A DNA stretch of 64,000 bases from an uncultured Coriobacteriaceae bacterium (GTDB lineage: Bacteria; Actinomycetota; Coriobacteriia; Coriobacteriales; Atopobiaceae): contig CADAUA010000003.1 of assembly GCA_902791035.1 (NCBI GenBank), positions 1 to 64,000 on the forward strand, given 5' to 3'. Shown one piece after another: positions 17,770 to 27,825 of the stretch. The first letter of the stretch is position 1. Each line of letters opens with the position of its first letter. Below the pieces are notes generated by a model. That model did no database searches, was not told where the DNA came from, and saw nothing but the letters and a program-made list of their open reading frames with translations. The position numbers and the translations under genes are program-made.

Positions 17770-18777
17770 CTAGAGGCAGAAGCCGATGCAGACGCCGGCC
17801 TTTGAGTCGGCCACGCCCACCGATGCTGGGTAGCCCGTCGTGCTCACCTGATAGAAGCAGTCCGCGTTCTGGCCGGTGTAGTCCATGGGATAGGGGCTTC
17901 GCAACCACCAGGGCCTCGATGCGTCCCTCCATGTGAGCGCCAGGAGCCCTGCGGGGCCGCCCTCCTGGGTGACTCCCTGCTCGAGGAACCACTCGTACTG
18001 AGTGCCCTCCGAGTTGACGACCGCATCGTAGCTTGCCGCCCCGAAGTTGCCGCCGTACTCCGTGGTAAACCAGGCCACGTCCCCGCACACCTCATGTGCC
18101 GAGAGGAGCCACAGCGCATCCTGCGTCTGCGTCACGTCAGCCGTTTCGCTCGTGCGACCCGCGTTGTTCGTGAGCTTGCTCACTGGGACCAGCAGGCTCG
18201 AGAGGTCCTCCGGCAGGAGCGCCATCCCCTCGTCCGCCAGCCAGGACCGCATCCGGCTCCCCTCCCAGCCGCCCTCGTAGCTAGGCGTCTCGTTCATGGG
18301 CTCCTCCGCGATCAGATAGGCCATCAGGGTGAGGCCCCGCACGCCCGAGCCGTCCGCCGCGGAGTCCGCGCGCACCCCGATGACCCGCACATGGGCGAAG
18401 GTGTTGTCCGTGAGCACGAGCTCGTGCTCGGCGTCCACCAGCCTTCCGTCCGCATCCAGGATTCCGAACTCCTGCGCTATGGCACGGCCCTCCTCGTCGG
18501 TTGGCGCGGCTGCGATTCGCGAACTTATCTCCGAGAGTTCCGCCCAGGTGTACTGGCCAAAGGGCTTGGGCTCCAGCTCGGCGGGCGTGTCTTCCGTGTT
18601 GCCGTCCCCCTGCGTACCCGCAGCCGGCACTTCCACCACGTAGGTCGGTCCCTTTCCGATCTTTCCAGTGAACACGAGGAAGGCGAACATCCCAGCCAAG
18701 GCCACGAAGACAAGGGCCACCACCAGCCCGATCCCACCGTGCGAGCCCGCCTGCCCTTCACGTGAGTGCTTGGCCAT
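17770..18777 (-). CDS. Membrane-anchored DUF6273-like protein
   Basis: The function is not known. The 335 residues start with a short basic cytoplasmic tail and one TM segment (about 17-39, [20 protein letters not shown]), so the rest is probably outside the membrane. The C-terminal domain (about 150-335) resembles DUF6273 as I remember it: [24 protein letters not shown] and [12 protein letters not shown] are typical landmarks, ending with a short Gly/Cys-containing tail. It lies downstream of dgt on the same strand with 28 bases between them. The domain assignment is by recognition, not by search. Confidence 0.65.
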   Translation of the reverse strand: MAKHSREGQAGSHGGIGLVVALVFVALAGMFAFLVFTGKIGKGPTYVVEVPAAGTQGDGNTEDTPAELEPKPFGQYTWAELSEISSRIAAAPTDEEGRAIAQEFGILDADGRLVDAEHELVLTDNTFAHVRVIGVRADSAADGSGVRGLTLMAYLIAEEPMNETPSYEGGWEGSRMRSWLADEGMALLPEDLSSLLVPVSKLTNNAGRTSETADVTQTQDALWLLSAHEVCGDVAWFTTEYGGNFGAASYDAVVNSEGTQYEWFLEQGVTQEGGPAGLLALTWRDASRPWWLRSPYPMDYTGQNADCFYQVSTTGYPASVGVADSKAGVCIGFCL

Positions 18778-18805
18778 ATCCCGTTGCCCCCATCCTCGCT
18801 CTGGT

Positions 18806-19867
18806 CTACCTTCGCACCGCCTTTGGAGCTCGCCATGCCCTGGGAACGTTCAGCTCCTCGAACAGGCGGATGGCATAGCGGTCCGTCATCCCGCTCACGT
18901 AGTCCGCCACCTCCACGTCCGGTTTGTCCGTGTCGTGGCGCCGGTACTCCTCGGGGACCTCGTCCATGTGGTCCACGAAGTACCCGAAAAGCCACTCTAT
19001 CATGCCAGCGGCCTTGGGCTCCTCGTACTTTGCGTCGCCCCTCATGTACAGGGTGTCGAAGAGGTAGGCGCGCATCTCCATCATGGCATCCCAGACACCT
19101 GGGCTCATGCGGATCTCGCCCGTGTCCTCGCTGGCCTCCACGATGTCGCGAACCATGCGGTCGATGCGCTCCGACGAAGTCCCACCCAGGAGGTCCCGCG
19201 GGCCTTTCGGCAGCATGTCCTCGCTCAGAAGCCCTGCCCGCTCGGCATCGTCGATGTCGTGGCACACGTAGGCAATGCGGTCGGCACGTGCCACGACCCG
19301 ACCCTCCAGAGTCGACGCCATGAGGTTCCCGCGATGGCAGCGGATGCCGTCCACAACCTCCCAGCTGAGGTTGAGCCCTCGTCCGTCCTTCTCGAGGAGG
19401 GAGACCAGGCGCACGCTCTGCTCGTTGTGGGCAAAGAGTGAGCGTCCCTCAGGCGATTCGGGGTCCACGCCCCTGTACTCCGCCATCGCATGGGAGAGTG
19501 CCCGCTCGCCGCAGTGCCCGAAGGGCGTGTGACCTAGGTCATGGCCCAGCGCGATCGCCTCGGTAAGGTCCTCGTTCAGGGCCAAGGCCCTGCTTACCGT
19601 CCGAGCGATCTGGGCCACCTCGAGCGTGTGGGTGAGGCGTGTGCGATAGTGGTCCCCCTCTGGTGCCAAGAAGACCTGCGTCTTGTTTGCCAGGCGACGG
19701 AAGCTCTTGCAGTGGAGAATCCGGTCGCGGTCTCGCTGGTAGCAGGGCCGCAGGAAGTCCTCCTCCTCGGGAACCGCACGGCCGCGCGTACGGGCGCTCA
19801 GAGCCGCATGGGGCGAGAGCAGCTCGCGCTCGCGCCGTTCCTGGTCCTCTCTAGTCAGACGTGCCAT
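18806..19867 (-). CDS. dgt: dNTP triphosphohydrolase (Dgt-like HD protein)
   Basis: Proteins of this HD family cleave dNTPs to nucleosides and triphosphate and help limit dNTP pools. The 353 residues contain HCKSFRRLANKTQVF, RTRLTHTLEVAQIART (first metal His, about 79-94) and AIALGHDLGHTPFGHCGE (HD motif, about 108-125), and C-terminal helices with DRIAYVCHDIDDA. The length and the C-terminal layout fit the deoxyguanosinetriphosphate triphosphohydrolase-like group. A hairpin (19882-19910) lies immediately upstream. Confidence 0.92.
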   Translation of the reverse strand: MARLTREDQERRERELLSPHAALSARTRGRAVPEEEDFLRPCYQRDRDRILHCKSFRRLANKTQVFLAPEGDHYRTRLTHTLEVAQIARTVSRALALNEDLTEAIALGHDLGHTPFGHCGERALSHAMAEYRGVDPESPEGRSLFAHNEQSVRLVSLLEKDGRGLNLSWEVVDGIRCHRGNLMASTLEGRVVARADRIAYVCHDIDDAERAGLLSEDMLPKGPRDLLGGTSSERIDRMVRDIVEASEDTGEIRMSPGVWDAMMEMRAYLFDTLYMRGDAKYEEPKAAGMIEWLFGYFVDHMDEVPEEYRRHDTDKPDVEVADYVSGMTDRYAIRLFEELNVPRAWRAPKAVRR

Positions 19868-19910
19868 CGCACCCCCCTATCGTGCCAAGAGTGTCAGAAA
19901 CCTTTGGCAC

Positions 19911-19949
19911 GCCCAAAGCAAGGGAGGGGCCGCACAGGCGACCCCTCCC
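19911..19949 (-). terminator. Intrinsic terminator of ppdK
   Basis: GGGAGGGG (19922-19929) pairs with CCCCTCCC (19942-19949). The minus-strand continuation is TTGCTTTGGG. It lies 28 bases beyond the ppdK stop. Confidence 0.7.
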
Positions 19950-19977
19950 CCAGGAACACGTCACTCACAGAACGAGC

Positions 19978-22718
19978 TTACGCGACCTTCTTGGCGCCGC
20001 CGTTCTGCTCGATCTTGGCCTGCGCGGCCGCCAGGCGTGCGATGGGCACGCGGTAGGGCGAGCAGGACACGTAGTCCAGGCCGAGCTTGTAGTACTCGTG
20101 GATGGAATCGGGATCGCCGCCGGTCTCGCCGCAGACACCGCACATGATGTCGGGGTTGCCCTTGTGGCCGCCCTGGACGCCCATCTCTACGAGCTTCGCG
20201 ACGCCCGGGTCGAGCGTGGCGAACGGGTTGACCTTGACGATCTTCTTGTCGATGTAGAGCGGCATGAAGGCGGACTCCACGTCGTCACGAGAGAAGCCGA
20301 GGCAGGTCTGGGTGAGGTCGTTGGTGCCGAAGGAGAAGAAGTCGGCGTGCTTGGCGATGTCCTCGCTCATGAGGGCAGCGCGCGGCAGCCCACGGGGATC
20401 TCGAGCTCGATGCCCTCGGCGGCCATGACGTCCTTGGCGGTCTTGACGACCAGCTCGCGGACCTGCTTGATCTCCTCCTCGAAGCCCACCAGCGGGATCA
20501 TGATCTCCGGCTTGGGGTCGAGGCCTTGCTTCTTGAGCTCGCAGGCGGCAGACACGATGGCCGTGACCTGCATGACGTTGAGCTCGGGGTAGACGATACC
20601 CAAGCGGCAGCCACGAAGGCCGAGCATGGGGTTGGCCTCCTGGAAGGAGTCGATCTTCTCGAGGAGGGCCTTCTTGGCGGCGACGTCCTTGCCGGCGTCC
20701 TCGTCATGAGCCATCTCGACCTCGAGGGCACGCGGGGAGTCAAGGAACTCGTGCAGAGGGGGATCCAGCAGACGGACGATCACGGTCTTGCCGTCCATGG
20801 CCTTGAACATGCCGAGGAAGTCGCCCTTCTGGGCATCGCCCAGCTGCTTGAGGACGGACTGCTTGACGTCGTCGGACTCAGCGAGGATGAAGTTCTGGAT
20901 GAGCTGCTTGCGCTCGCCCAGGAACATGTGCTCGGTACGGTCCAGACCGATGCCCTCGGCGCCGTTGTCGGCGGAGAGCTGCGCGTCGGCGGGGTTGTCG
21001 GCGTTGGCGCGGACGCCCATCACGCGACCGCGCTCGGGGTCCTTGCGGACCTCGTCGGCCCAGTCGAGGATGGTCTCGAGGTCGCCGCCCAGCTGCGGAC
21101 GAACGAGCTTGACCTCACCCAGGATGATGTCGCCGGTGGTGCCGTCGATGGAGATCACGTCGCCCTCGTGCAGGACCACGTCGGTACCGGCGATCTTGCA
21201 CTCCTTCTTGACGGCATCGATAGCCAGGGCCTCGGCGCCGCACACGCAGGGGGCGCCCATGCCACGGGCGATAACGGCCGCGTGGGAGGTCTTGCCACCG
21301 TGGCTGGTCAGGATGCCCTCGGCGGCGACCATGCCGTGGAGGTCGTCAGGGGTGGTCTCCCAGCGAACCAGAATGCAGGGCTTTCCGTCCTTGGCATAGG
21401 CCTCGGCGTCAGCGGACGAGAAGACCACGGCGCCCACGGCGGCACCGGGGGACGCGTTCATGCCCTTGGCGATGACGTCGTACTTGGCGGCGGGGTCGAA
21501 CTGCGGGTGCAGGAGCTGGTCGAGCTGCTCCGGCGCCACGCGCATGACCGCCTCCTCCTTGGAGATACGGCCCTCGTTGTACATCTGGATGGCGACCTTG
21601 AGGGCAGAGAGCGCGGTACGCTTGCCCACGCGGGTCTGGAGCATCCAGAGCTTGCCCTGCTCGATGGTGAACTCGAGGTCCATCATGTCGGCGTAGTGGT
21701 CCTCGAGGATCTCGAAGACGTGGTAGAGCTCCTTGCCAGCCTCCTCGAGGCCCGGGGTCTTGGGCAGGTCGGAGATGGGCTGGGTGTTGCGGATGCCGGC
21801 CACGACGTCCTCGCCCTGGGCGTTGACCAGGAAGTCGCCGTAGCGCTCGTTGGTGCCGTCGGCGGGGTTGCGCGTGAAGGCGACGCCGGTGGCGGAGGTG
21901 TTGCCCTTGTTGCCGAAGACCATGGTCTGGACGTTCACGGCGGTGCCGAGGTCATCGGGGATCTTGTTCTGCTTGCGGTAGAGGATGGCGCGGTCGTTCA
22001 TCCAGCTGCCGAACACGGCCTGCTCGGCGAGGCGCAGCTGCAGGTAGGGGTCATCGGGGAAGTGGACCTTGCCGTCGACGACGACCTCGGGGTACTTCTC
22101 GGGATCGACGTTCTCCTCGAAGATCTTCTTGAACTCGGGGACGATGGCCTTGAGGTCGTCCGCATCGAGCTCGGTGTCGAGCTTGACGCCCTTGGCGGCC
22201 TTGACCTCGTTCAGCTTGTCCTCGAAGAGCTGCTTGTCGACGCCCATGACGACGTCGGAGAACATGGAGACGAAGCGGCGGTAGGAGTCATAGGCGAAAC
22301 GGGGGTTGCCCGTCTGCTTGATGAGGCCCTGGACCGACACGTCGTTGAGGCCGAGGTTGAGGACGGTGTCCATCATGCCGGGCATGGAGAAGGGAGCACC
22401 GGAGCGCACAGAAACCAGCAGGGGGTCTTCGGGATCGCCGAGCTTCTTGCCCATGCGCTTCTCGAGGTCGGCGCGATACTCGTCGATCTCGTCCAGCACG
22501 CCGTCAGGCCACACGTTGTTGGCGGAGTACGCCACGCAGGTCTGGCAGGAGATGCTGAATCCGGGAGGGACGGGAAGGCCGATGTTGGCCATCTCGGCGA
22601 GGTTTGCACCCTTGCCGCCCGTGATCCACTTTGCCTCGTTTACAGACGGTCCGGCAACCTCGGTGACGTTGTTGCCGTTCTCGTCCTTTCCGAAGCGGTA
22701 CACGTGCTTTTCAGCCAT
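19978..22718 (-). pseudogene. ppdK: Pyruvate, phosphate dikinase, frameshifted in the PEP-binding domain
   Basis: PPDK interconverts pyruvate plus ATP plus phosphate with PEP, AMP and PPi. The first part (22718 down to 20367, 783 residues, start MAEKHVYRF, GGGGTAACT upstream) covers the nucleotide-binding domain (GGKGANLAEM), the swivelling phosphohistidine domain (ILTSHGGKTSHAAVIARGMG) and most of the C-terminal barrel. It runs out of frame after LEIPVG into CRALPS-stop. A second frame (from 20385) continues PRAALMSEDIAKHADFFSFGTNDLTQ to the end, including the catalytic-cysteine segment IMCGVCGETGGDP. Between the two, the conserved TMIEV that should join G to PRAAL is missing: five codons minus two retained bases, that is 13 bases. 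The missing Glu corresponds to the metal-binding Glu745 of the Clostridium symbiosum enzyme. The gene is otherwise well preserved, so the damage is recent or an assembly error. Confidence 0.88.
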
Positions 22719-22892
22719 AGTTACCCCTTGCTTCTCGCGTTCCAGGCACGCACCCTTTGCGTGCACACACGACTGGCTAATGGCGTTCTCACGCCACCAA
22801 ACATAGTAACAAGGTTCCACCCCAAGTCTGGCGAGAAACCCCCGTTCCCAAAGTCCCTCCGGTTTCACCAAAACCACATGCCGCAAGAACGC

Positions 22893-22936
22893 AAAAAGAC
22901 AAAAGCAGGGAGAAGACCCGAGGGCCTCTCCCTGCT
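22893..22936 (-). terminator. Intrinsic terminator between the PPDK regulator-like gene and ppdK
   Basis: Perfect 10-base arms AGCAGGGAGA (22904-22913) and TCTCCCTGCT (22927-22936) enclose an inner CCC/GGG pairing. The minus strand continues TTTTGTCTTTTTG. It is 38 bases past the stop of the upstream gene, so that gene ends deliberately here. Confidence 0.88.
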
Positions 22937-22974
22937 AACCTGCTACCCCAGTGTTGCGCCAGAGCTGGCTGTGA

Positions 22975-23367
22975 TTACTTGTGCTCCCGGTAGACGGCAC
23001 CGATCGCGTGGCTCGGCTCCTCGCCCGTGAGCGTCGAGATGACCGTGACGGCAGGCCCCAGAAGGTCGATGGAGGGGATGCCCCTGCGGTCGAGCTCGCG
23101 ACGGATCTCGCGGCGCAGGTTGCCGTTGGCGAAGGTGTGGAAGACCGCGCACGGCCGGCTGCTGTCGAAGTGCTCGTCCAGGTACTCGCGGACGTCCTCG
23201 ACCGCCGAGACGTTGGGGATGCGGACGATGTCCACAGAGCCATCCCCGAACTGCGCCGCCGCAGCCATGACAACGCTCGTGGCGGTGTCGCCGCGGGAAT
23301 CGGACAAAACATAGATCACAGGCACGCTCTGCTCGAAGATGTCGTCCACTACATCGAGGTCTGCCAT
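22975..23367 (-). CDS. PPDK/PEP-synthase regulatory protein family (DUF299), N-terminal domain only
   Basis: Full-length DUF299 proteins (about 270 residues) phosphorylate and dephosphorylate a Thr beside the catalytic His of PPDK. This 130-residue protein matches only their first 110 or so residues: VIYVLSDSRGDTATSVVMAAAAQF, IVRIPNVSAVEDV, LLGPAVTVISTLTGEEPSH. It stops where the kinase domain should begin; no P-loop of the GVSRTSKTP type follows in any frame, and an intrinsic terminator comes 38 bases later. The start has an excellent AGGAGGG Shine-Dalgarno sequence seven bases before ATG. It sits directly upstream of the damaged ppdK. It may be a remnant or a separate small protein using the same fold. 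Confidence 0.78.
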   Translation of the reverse strand: MADLDVVDDIFEQSVPVIYVLSDSRGDTATSVVMAAAAQFGDGSVDIVRIPNVSAVEDVREYLDEHFDSSRPCAVFHTFANGNLRREIRRELDRRGIPSIDLLGPAVTVISTLTGEEPSHAIGAVYREHK

Positions 23368-23433
23368 TGTCTAGCCCTCCTAGCTCCGAGGTTCCGAAGG
23401 AACTCGAGAAAACGCAACCATTCGTAGACTAGC

Positions 23434-25530
23434 CTACTTCTTGCGAGAAAGCACCCCGATATCCGCGACATCAACGAATACGTCGGTGAAGCGGTTGAGA
23501 AGCCGCAGACGGTTGTCGCGCAGCCGCTCGTCCTTGTCCATCACGAGCACGTCCTCGAAGAACCGGTCGATGGGCTCCCGCAGGCTCGCAAGGGCGGCGG
23601 TGGCTGCGTCGAAGTCCTTGCTCGCCAGGGCGCCCTTTACCGCGCGCTCGCCCTGCTCGCACGCGGCGAGGAGGGCACGCTCGGAGTCGCCCAGGATGGA
23701 CTCGTCGACCTCCGTACCCAGCTTGGCGTCGGCCAGATGCGCGGCACGGGCATAGGCCGTGGCCAGGTCGTCGAAGAGCTCGGGCTGCTCGGCACGGGCC
23801 CGGTCCAGCGCCGCGGCACGGTCCAGGAACTCCTGGGGGTCGATGACGCCCACGGAGGACACGGCCTCGATGGCGTCCACGCTCACGCCCTCATCGCGGG
23901 CGATGGCCTTGAGGCGGCCCTGGAAGAAGGCACGCACGGCCTGCGCCACCGCAGCCTGGTCGAACTCCAGCCCCTGTGCCGCGTATTGGTCGAGGGAGCA
24001 GCGGATAAGGGCATCTAGGGAGACGCTGGGCATGGTGCGCAGCATGGCGATGATGCCGATGGCCGAGCGGCGGACGGCGTAGGGGTCCGAGGAGCCGGTG
24101 GGCGGCTCGTTGATGGCAAAGATGCCGCACACCGTGTCGAGCTTGTCGGCGATGGCGACGCAGCGACCCACGACGCCGGAGGGGAGCTCGTCGCCCGCGA
24201 AGCGCGGACGGTAGTGGTCGCGGATGGCGGAGGCGACCTGCGGGTCCTCCCCTGCCGCGGTCGCGTAGTAGCCGCCCATGACGCCCTGCTGGTTGGTGAA
24301 CTCCACCACAGCCTGGCTCACGAGGTCCGCCTTGGCAAGGTGAGCGGCCCGCTCCGCAAGTCCCTGCGTGCGCTCGTCCTCCCCAGCCTCCGAGGCCGCC
24401 TCGCGCGCGATGACCTCCATGCGGTGGGTCTTCTGGAGCACGGTGCCCAACTTCTCCTGGAAGGTAACGACCCCAAGGCGCTCGACGAACGTCTCCATGG
24501 GGACCTTTAGGTCCTCGTCGTAGAAGAACTTGGCGTCGTCCAGGCGGGCGCGCACCACGCGCTCGTTGCCGTCCACGACGGTGCCGCTCACCGCGGGATC
24601 GGCGTTGGACACGACGACGAACTCCCGGGTGAGGCTGCCCTGCGCGTCGTAGATGGGGAAGTAGCGCTGGTTGGAGAGCATGGACTCGCAGATGATCTCG
24701 TGCGGGACGTCCAGGAACTCCTCGTCGAAGGTGCCCACCAGAACGGTGGGCCACTCGCAGAGGTTCACGACCTCGTCGAAGGTCCGCTTGGGAGTGTCCA
24801 CGTGGGCCCCGCCACGCTCGGCCTCCACCTTGGCGATGCCCTCGCGGATGGCCCGGGCACGCCGCTCGGCGGAGAGGACGCCAGCCTGCTCCAGCACGGA
24901 CTCGTAGTCGGCCGGTGTGGCCACGTAGTGCTCACCGGGACCCAGCACGCGATGGCCACGGGTGGCGTGGCCGCTCGTGACGTCCGCATAGCTCACCGGC
25001 ACGACCTCGTCGCCGAGAAGCGCGCAGATCCAGCGGATCGGGCGCACGAAGGACTGGTGCTCTGAGCCCCAGCGCTGGCTGCGGTAGTTGGGCCACTCGA
25101 GGCCGGCGATGGTGCGTTCGCTTATCTGCGTGAGCATGGGCATTGCCGGCGCCGAGGGGATGGACTTCTCGGCCCACACGTACTCGCGGCCGTCGGTGTC
25201 CGCGCGACGGCTGAGCTGCGTGGCGTCCACGCCGAACTTGCGGGCGAAGCCCATGGCGGCCTTGGTGGGGTTGCCCTCGGCGTCGAAGGCGATCTTCGCC
25301 GCAGGTCCACGCTTGACCTCGTGGACCTCGTCTGTGGCCACAGGCACGTTCGTGGCTATGACGGCCAGGCGGCGGGGCGAGCTTATCACACCCACGGAGC
25401 CGTAGCTCAGGCCAGCCTCCTTGAGGCCCTTCTCCACCAGGTCCGCCACTTGCTTGCTGGCGTGCGTGAGCGGCGCCGACGGCATCTCCTCGGTGCCGAT
25501 CTCCAGCAGGAAGTCCTTGCACTCCGCCAT
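23434..25530 (-). CDS. glyS: Glycyl-tRNA synthetase beta subunit
   Basis: GlyS binds and helps charge tRNA-Gly as part of an alpha2-beta2 enzyme. The 698 residues begin with DFLLEIGTEEMPSAPL, the family N-terminus, include the HD-like GGAHVDTPKRTFDEVVNLCEWPTVLVGTFDEEFL stretch and the C-terminal anticodon-binding domain (about 580-690). Its start directly abuts the glyQ stop, with no base between them. Confidence 0.97.
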   Translation of the reverse strand: MAECKDFLLEIGTEEMPSAPLTHASKQVADLVEKGLKEAGLSYGSVGVISSPRRLAVIATNVPVATDEVHEVKRGPAAKIAFDAEGNPTKAAMGFARKFGVDATQLSRRADTDGREYVWAEKSIPSAPAMPMLTQISERTIAGLEWPNYRSQRWGSEHQSFVRPIRWICALLGDEVVPVSYADVTSGHATRGHRVLGPGEHYVATPADYESVLEQAGVLSAERRARAIREGIAKVEAERGGAHVDTPKRTFDEVVNLCEWPTVLVGTFDEEFLDVPHEIICESMLSNQRYFPIYDAQGSLTREFVVVSNADPAVSGTVVDGNERVVRARLDDAKFFYDEDLKVPMETFVERLGVVTFQEKLGTVLQKTHRMEVIAREAASEAGEDERTQGLAERAAHLAKADLVSQAVVEFTNQQGVMGGYYATAAGEDPQVASAIRDHYRPRFAGDELPSGVVGRCVAIADKLDTVCGIFAINEPPTGSSDPYAVRRSAIGIIAMLRTMPSVSLDALIRCSLDQYAAQGLEFDQAAVAQAVRAFFQGRLKAIARDEGVSVDAIEAVSSVGVIDPQEFLDRAAALDRARAEQPELFDDLATAYARAAHLADAKLGTEVDESILGDSERALLAACEQGERAVKGALASKDFDAATAALASLREPIDRFFEDVLVMDKDERLRDNRLRLLNRFTDVFVDVADIGVLSRKK

Positions 25531-26439
25531 CTAGGCCACCTCCCCTTCCTTGGCTGCGCCATCGGTCCTTCCGGCGACCTCCGCCAGGTAGGCCTCGCAG
25601 CAGGCCTTGGCCACCGCACGCACGCGCAGAATGTAGTTGGCGCGCTCCGTTGCAGAGATGGCGCCGCGGGCATCCAGCAGGTTGAAGGCGTGGCTGCACT
25701 TCATCACGCAATCGTAAGCCGGCAGCGGCAGCTTGCGCGAGAGGCAGGAGTGGCACTCCGCCTCGTACTCGTCGAACTTGCGGCGCATCATGTCCACGTC
25801 CGCCACCTCGAAGTTGTAGGCCGAGAACTCGCGCTCGTTCTCCAGGAAGACGTCACCGTAGGTCATGGGCGTGCCGTCGGGCAGGTAGGACCAGATGATG
25901 TCGTACACGGAGTTGACCCCCTGGGCGTACATGGCGATGCGCTCCAGGCCGTAGGTGATCTCCACCGGCACAGGATCCACCTCGATGCCGCCTACCTGCT
26001 GGAAGTAGGTGTACTGGGTGACCTCCATGCCATCCATCCACACCTCCCAGCCAAGGCCCCAGGCACCTAGGGTCGGGCTCTCCCAGTCGTCCTCCACGAA
26101 GCGCACGTCGTGCTTGGCGGGATCCAGGCCGATGGCCGCAAGCGAGCCGAGGTAGAGGTCCTGGGAGTCCTGGGGCGAGGGCTTGAGCAGCACCTGGAAC
26201 TGGTAGTAGTGCTGCATGCGGTTGGGGTTCTCGCCGTAGCGGCCGTCGGCGGGGCGGCGGCAGGGCTGCGGATAGCAGGTGCGCCAGGCGGCGGGGCCCA
26301 GCGAGCGCAGGGCCGTGGCCGTGTGGAACGTGCCGGCACCCACCTCGGAGTCATACGGCTGCATGACGGTGCAGCCCTTCTCGGCCCAGTACCGCTCGAG
26401 CTCGAGGATCATGTCCTGAAACGTCAAAGGTTGGCTCAT
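25531..26439 (-). CDS. glyQ: Glycyl-tRNA synthetase alpha subunit
   Basis: GlyQ is the catalytic subunit that activates glycine. The 302 residues begin [23 protein letters not shown] and carry the class II landmarks [17 protein letters not shown], [19 protein letters not shown] (here [19 protein letters not shown]) and [16 protein letters not shown] chose ATG 26439 because AGGAACC-like purines precede it and the residues further upstream are not conserved. Confidence 0.97.
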   Translation of the reverse strand: MSQPLTFQDMILELERYWAEKGCTVMQPYDSEVGAGTFHTATALRSLGPAAWRTCYPQPCRRPADGRYGENPNRMQHYYQFQVLLKPSPQDSQDLYLGSLAAIGLDPAKHDVRFVEDDWESPTLGAWGLGWEVWMDGMEVTQYTYFQQVGGIEVDPVPVEITYGLERIAMYAQGVNSVYDIIWSYLPDGTPMTYGDVFLENEREFSAYNFEVADVDMMRRKFDEYEAECHSCLSRKLPLPAYDCVMKCSHAFNLLDARGAISATERANYILRVRAVAKACCEAYLAEVAGRTDGAAKEGEVA

Positions 26440-26467
26440 TGGTTCCTTCTCCTCAGATCTGCGCCCG

Positions 26468-27043
26468 CTAAAGCCCGCGGGCATCCGATGGTGGCCAGAA
26501 GATGAAGACTGCCCGCGACGACACGGCATCCACGGACACGGGGCCGAAGTAGCGTGAGTCGAGGGAGTTCGTGCGGTTGTCGCCCATCACGAACACCATA
26601 CCGTGGGGCACGATATAGGGATACGCGATTCCCGCGCTCCCAGTGTAGTCGCTCAGGCTGTAGGTGGGCTTGCCAAGGGTGTAGGGCTCCTCCTGCGCCA
26701 CGCCGTCCACGTAGAGAACCCCGTCGTCCGTCAAGTCCACGGTCTGGCCGCCCACGGCCACCACGCGCTTTATCAGGGTGGTGGTCCCATCCTCGGGACT
26801 CAGGAAGGTCACGACGTCCCCCACCTGCGGGGTTGAGCTTCGATAGGTGATCTTCTCGCCCACCAGGTGGTCCCCCAGCTGGATGGTCTCCAGCATGGAG
26901 CCAGTGGGCACGGAGTACACCTCGAAGACGAAGGCGCGGATGACAAGGGCTATGCCCACGCCGACCGCCACCGTGGCTATGGTGCTCAGCACCGCATGCA
27001 GGCGGGTCTCCGCCCTGTGCGTGCCGCCCTGCTGGCTGCTCAC
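26468..27043 (-). CDS. lepB: Signal peptidase I
   Basis: LepB removes signal peptides from exported proteins at the outer face of the membrane. The 191 residues have one N-terminal TM segment (about 18-38), the catalytic Ser in [12 protein letters not shown] (about 43-54), the catalytic Lys in [11 protein letters not shown] (about 90-100) and the [18 protein letters not shown] box. The GTG start overlaps the trmD stop as GTGA, as expected in an rpsP-rimM-trmD-lepB operon. Confidence 0.95.
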   Translation of the reverse strand: MSSQQGGTHRAETRLHAVLSTIATVAVGVGIALVIRAFVFEVYSVPTGSMLETIQLGDHLVGEKITYRSSTPQVGDVVTFLSPEDGTTTLIKRVVAVGGQTVDLTDDGVLYVDGVAQEEPYTLGKPTYSLSDYTGSAGIAYPYIVPHGMVFVMGDNRTNSLDSRYFGPVSVDAVSSRAVFIFWPPSDARGL

Positions 27044-27825
27044 TCCCCGCCTCCTTGGGTCCCCGCCACGCCCGAAGCCGCCCGTGTGGGCCGACTGCTC
27101 TCCGCCATGATATCCGCGGCGAGCGAGCGCTCCTGCGGGCTAAGGTCTGCCGAGGCTATGAGGTCCGGGCGCCAGCGTGCCGTGCGCTCGATGGCGTCCA
27201 CGCGCCGCCAACGGTCGACCGCCGCATGGTCGCCGGAGAGGAGGACCTCCGGCACCGTCATCCCCTCGAAGTCGGCCGGCCTCGTGTACTGGGAGTACTC
27301 GAGCAAGCCAGCGGTAAAGGACTCGTCCCGCGCGCTCATCTCGTCCCCCAGGGCGCCGGGCAGCAGCCGTACGACCGAGTCGATGACCACCAGGGCGGCC
27401 AGCTCCCCTCCCGTGAGGACGTAGTCCCCCAGGGAGATGACCTCGTCCGCCAGGGCATAGGCCCGCTCGTCCATACCCTCGTAGCGGCCGCATACCAGAA
27501 GGACGCGGTCCATATGGCTCAGCTCCTGGGCACAGGCCTCGTCGTAGGGATGCCCGCATGGGGAGAAGAAGACCACGTGCGGCGGCACGTCTCCCCGCGA
27601 GGCGATGTCGCGCACGGCCTCGAAGATGGGAGCAGGCTTCATGAGCATACCCTGGCCTCCCCCAAAGGGCGCGTCGTCCACGGTCCGGTGCCGGTCATGC
27701 GTCCAGTCGCGCAGGTCGTATGCCTCGAAGTCGAGGATTCCCTTGCGCTGGGCCCGACCCATGATCGAGGCGTCGAGGTAGGGTGCGAAGACCTCGGGAA
27801 AGACGGAGAGCGTCTCGAACCTCAC
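27040..27825 (-). CDS. trmD: tRNA (guanine-N1)-methyltransferase
   Basis: TrmD methylates G37 of tRNAs reading CNN and other codons, preventing frameshifts. The 261 residues begin VRFETLSVFPEVFAPY. The knot that binds S-adenosylmethionine is seen in LLVCGRYEGMDER and SLGDYVLTGGELAALVVIDSVVRLLPG. I chose GTG 27825, which forms a GTGA overlap with rimM; the frame is open to 27954 but that part shadows rimM. The C-terminus has about 15 extra residues. Confidence 0.97.
   Translation of the reverse strand: MRFETLSVFPEVFAPYLDASIMGRAQRKGILDFEAYDLRDWTHDRHRTVDDAPFGGGQGMLMKPAPIFEAVRDIASRGDVPPHVVFFSPCGHPYDEACAQELSHMDRVLLVCGRYEGMDERAYALADEVISLGDYVLTGGELAALVVIDSVVRLLPGALGDEMSARDESFTAGLLEYSQYTRPADFEGMTVPEVLLSGDHAAVDRWRRVDAIERTARWRPDLIASADLSPQERSLAADIMAESSRPTRAASGVAGTQGGGE

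Noticed and set aside
20526-23030. 834-codon open frame on the plus strand
   Set aside because: It is antisense to ppdK and reads as low-complexity Val/Leu/Gly/His-rich sequence caused by GC-rich third positions of the real gene.
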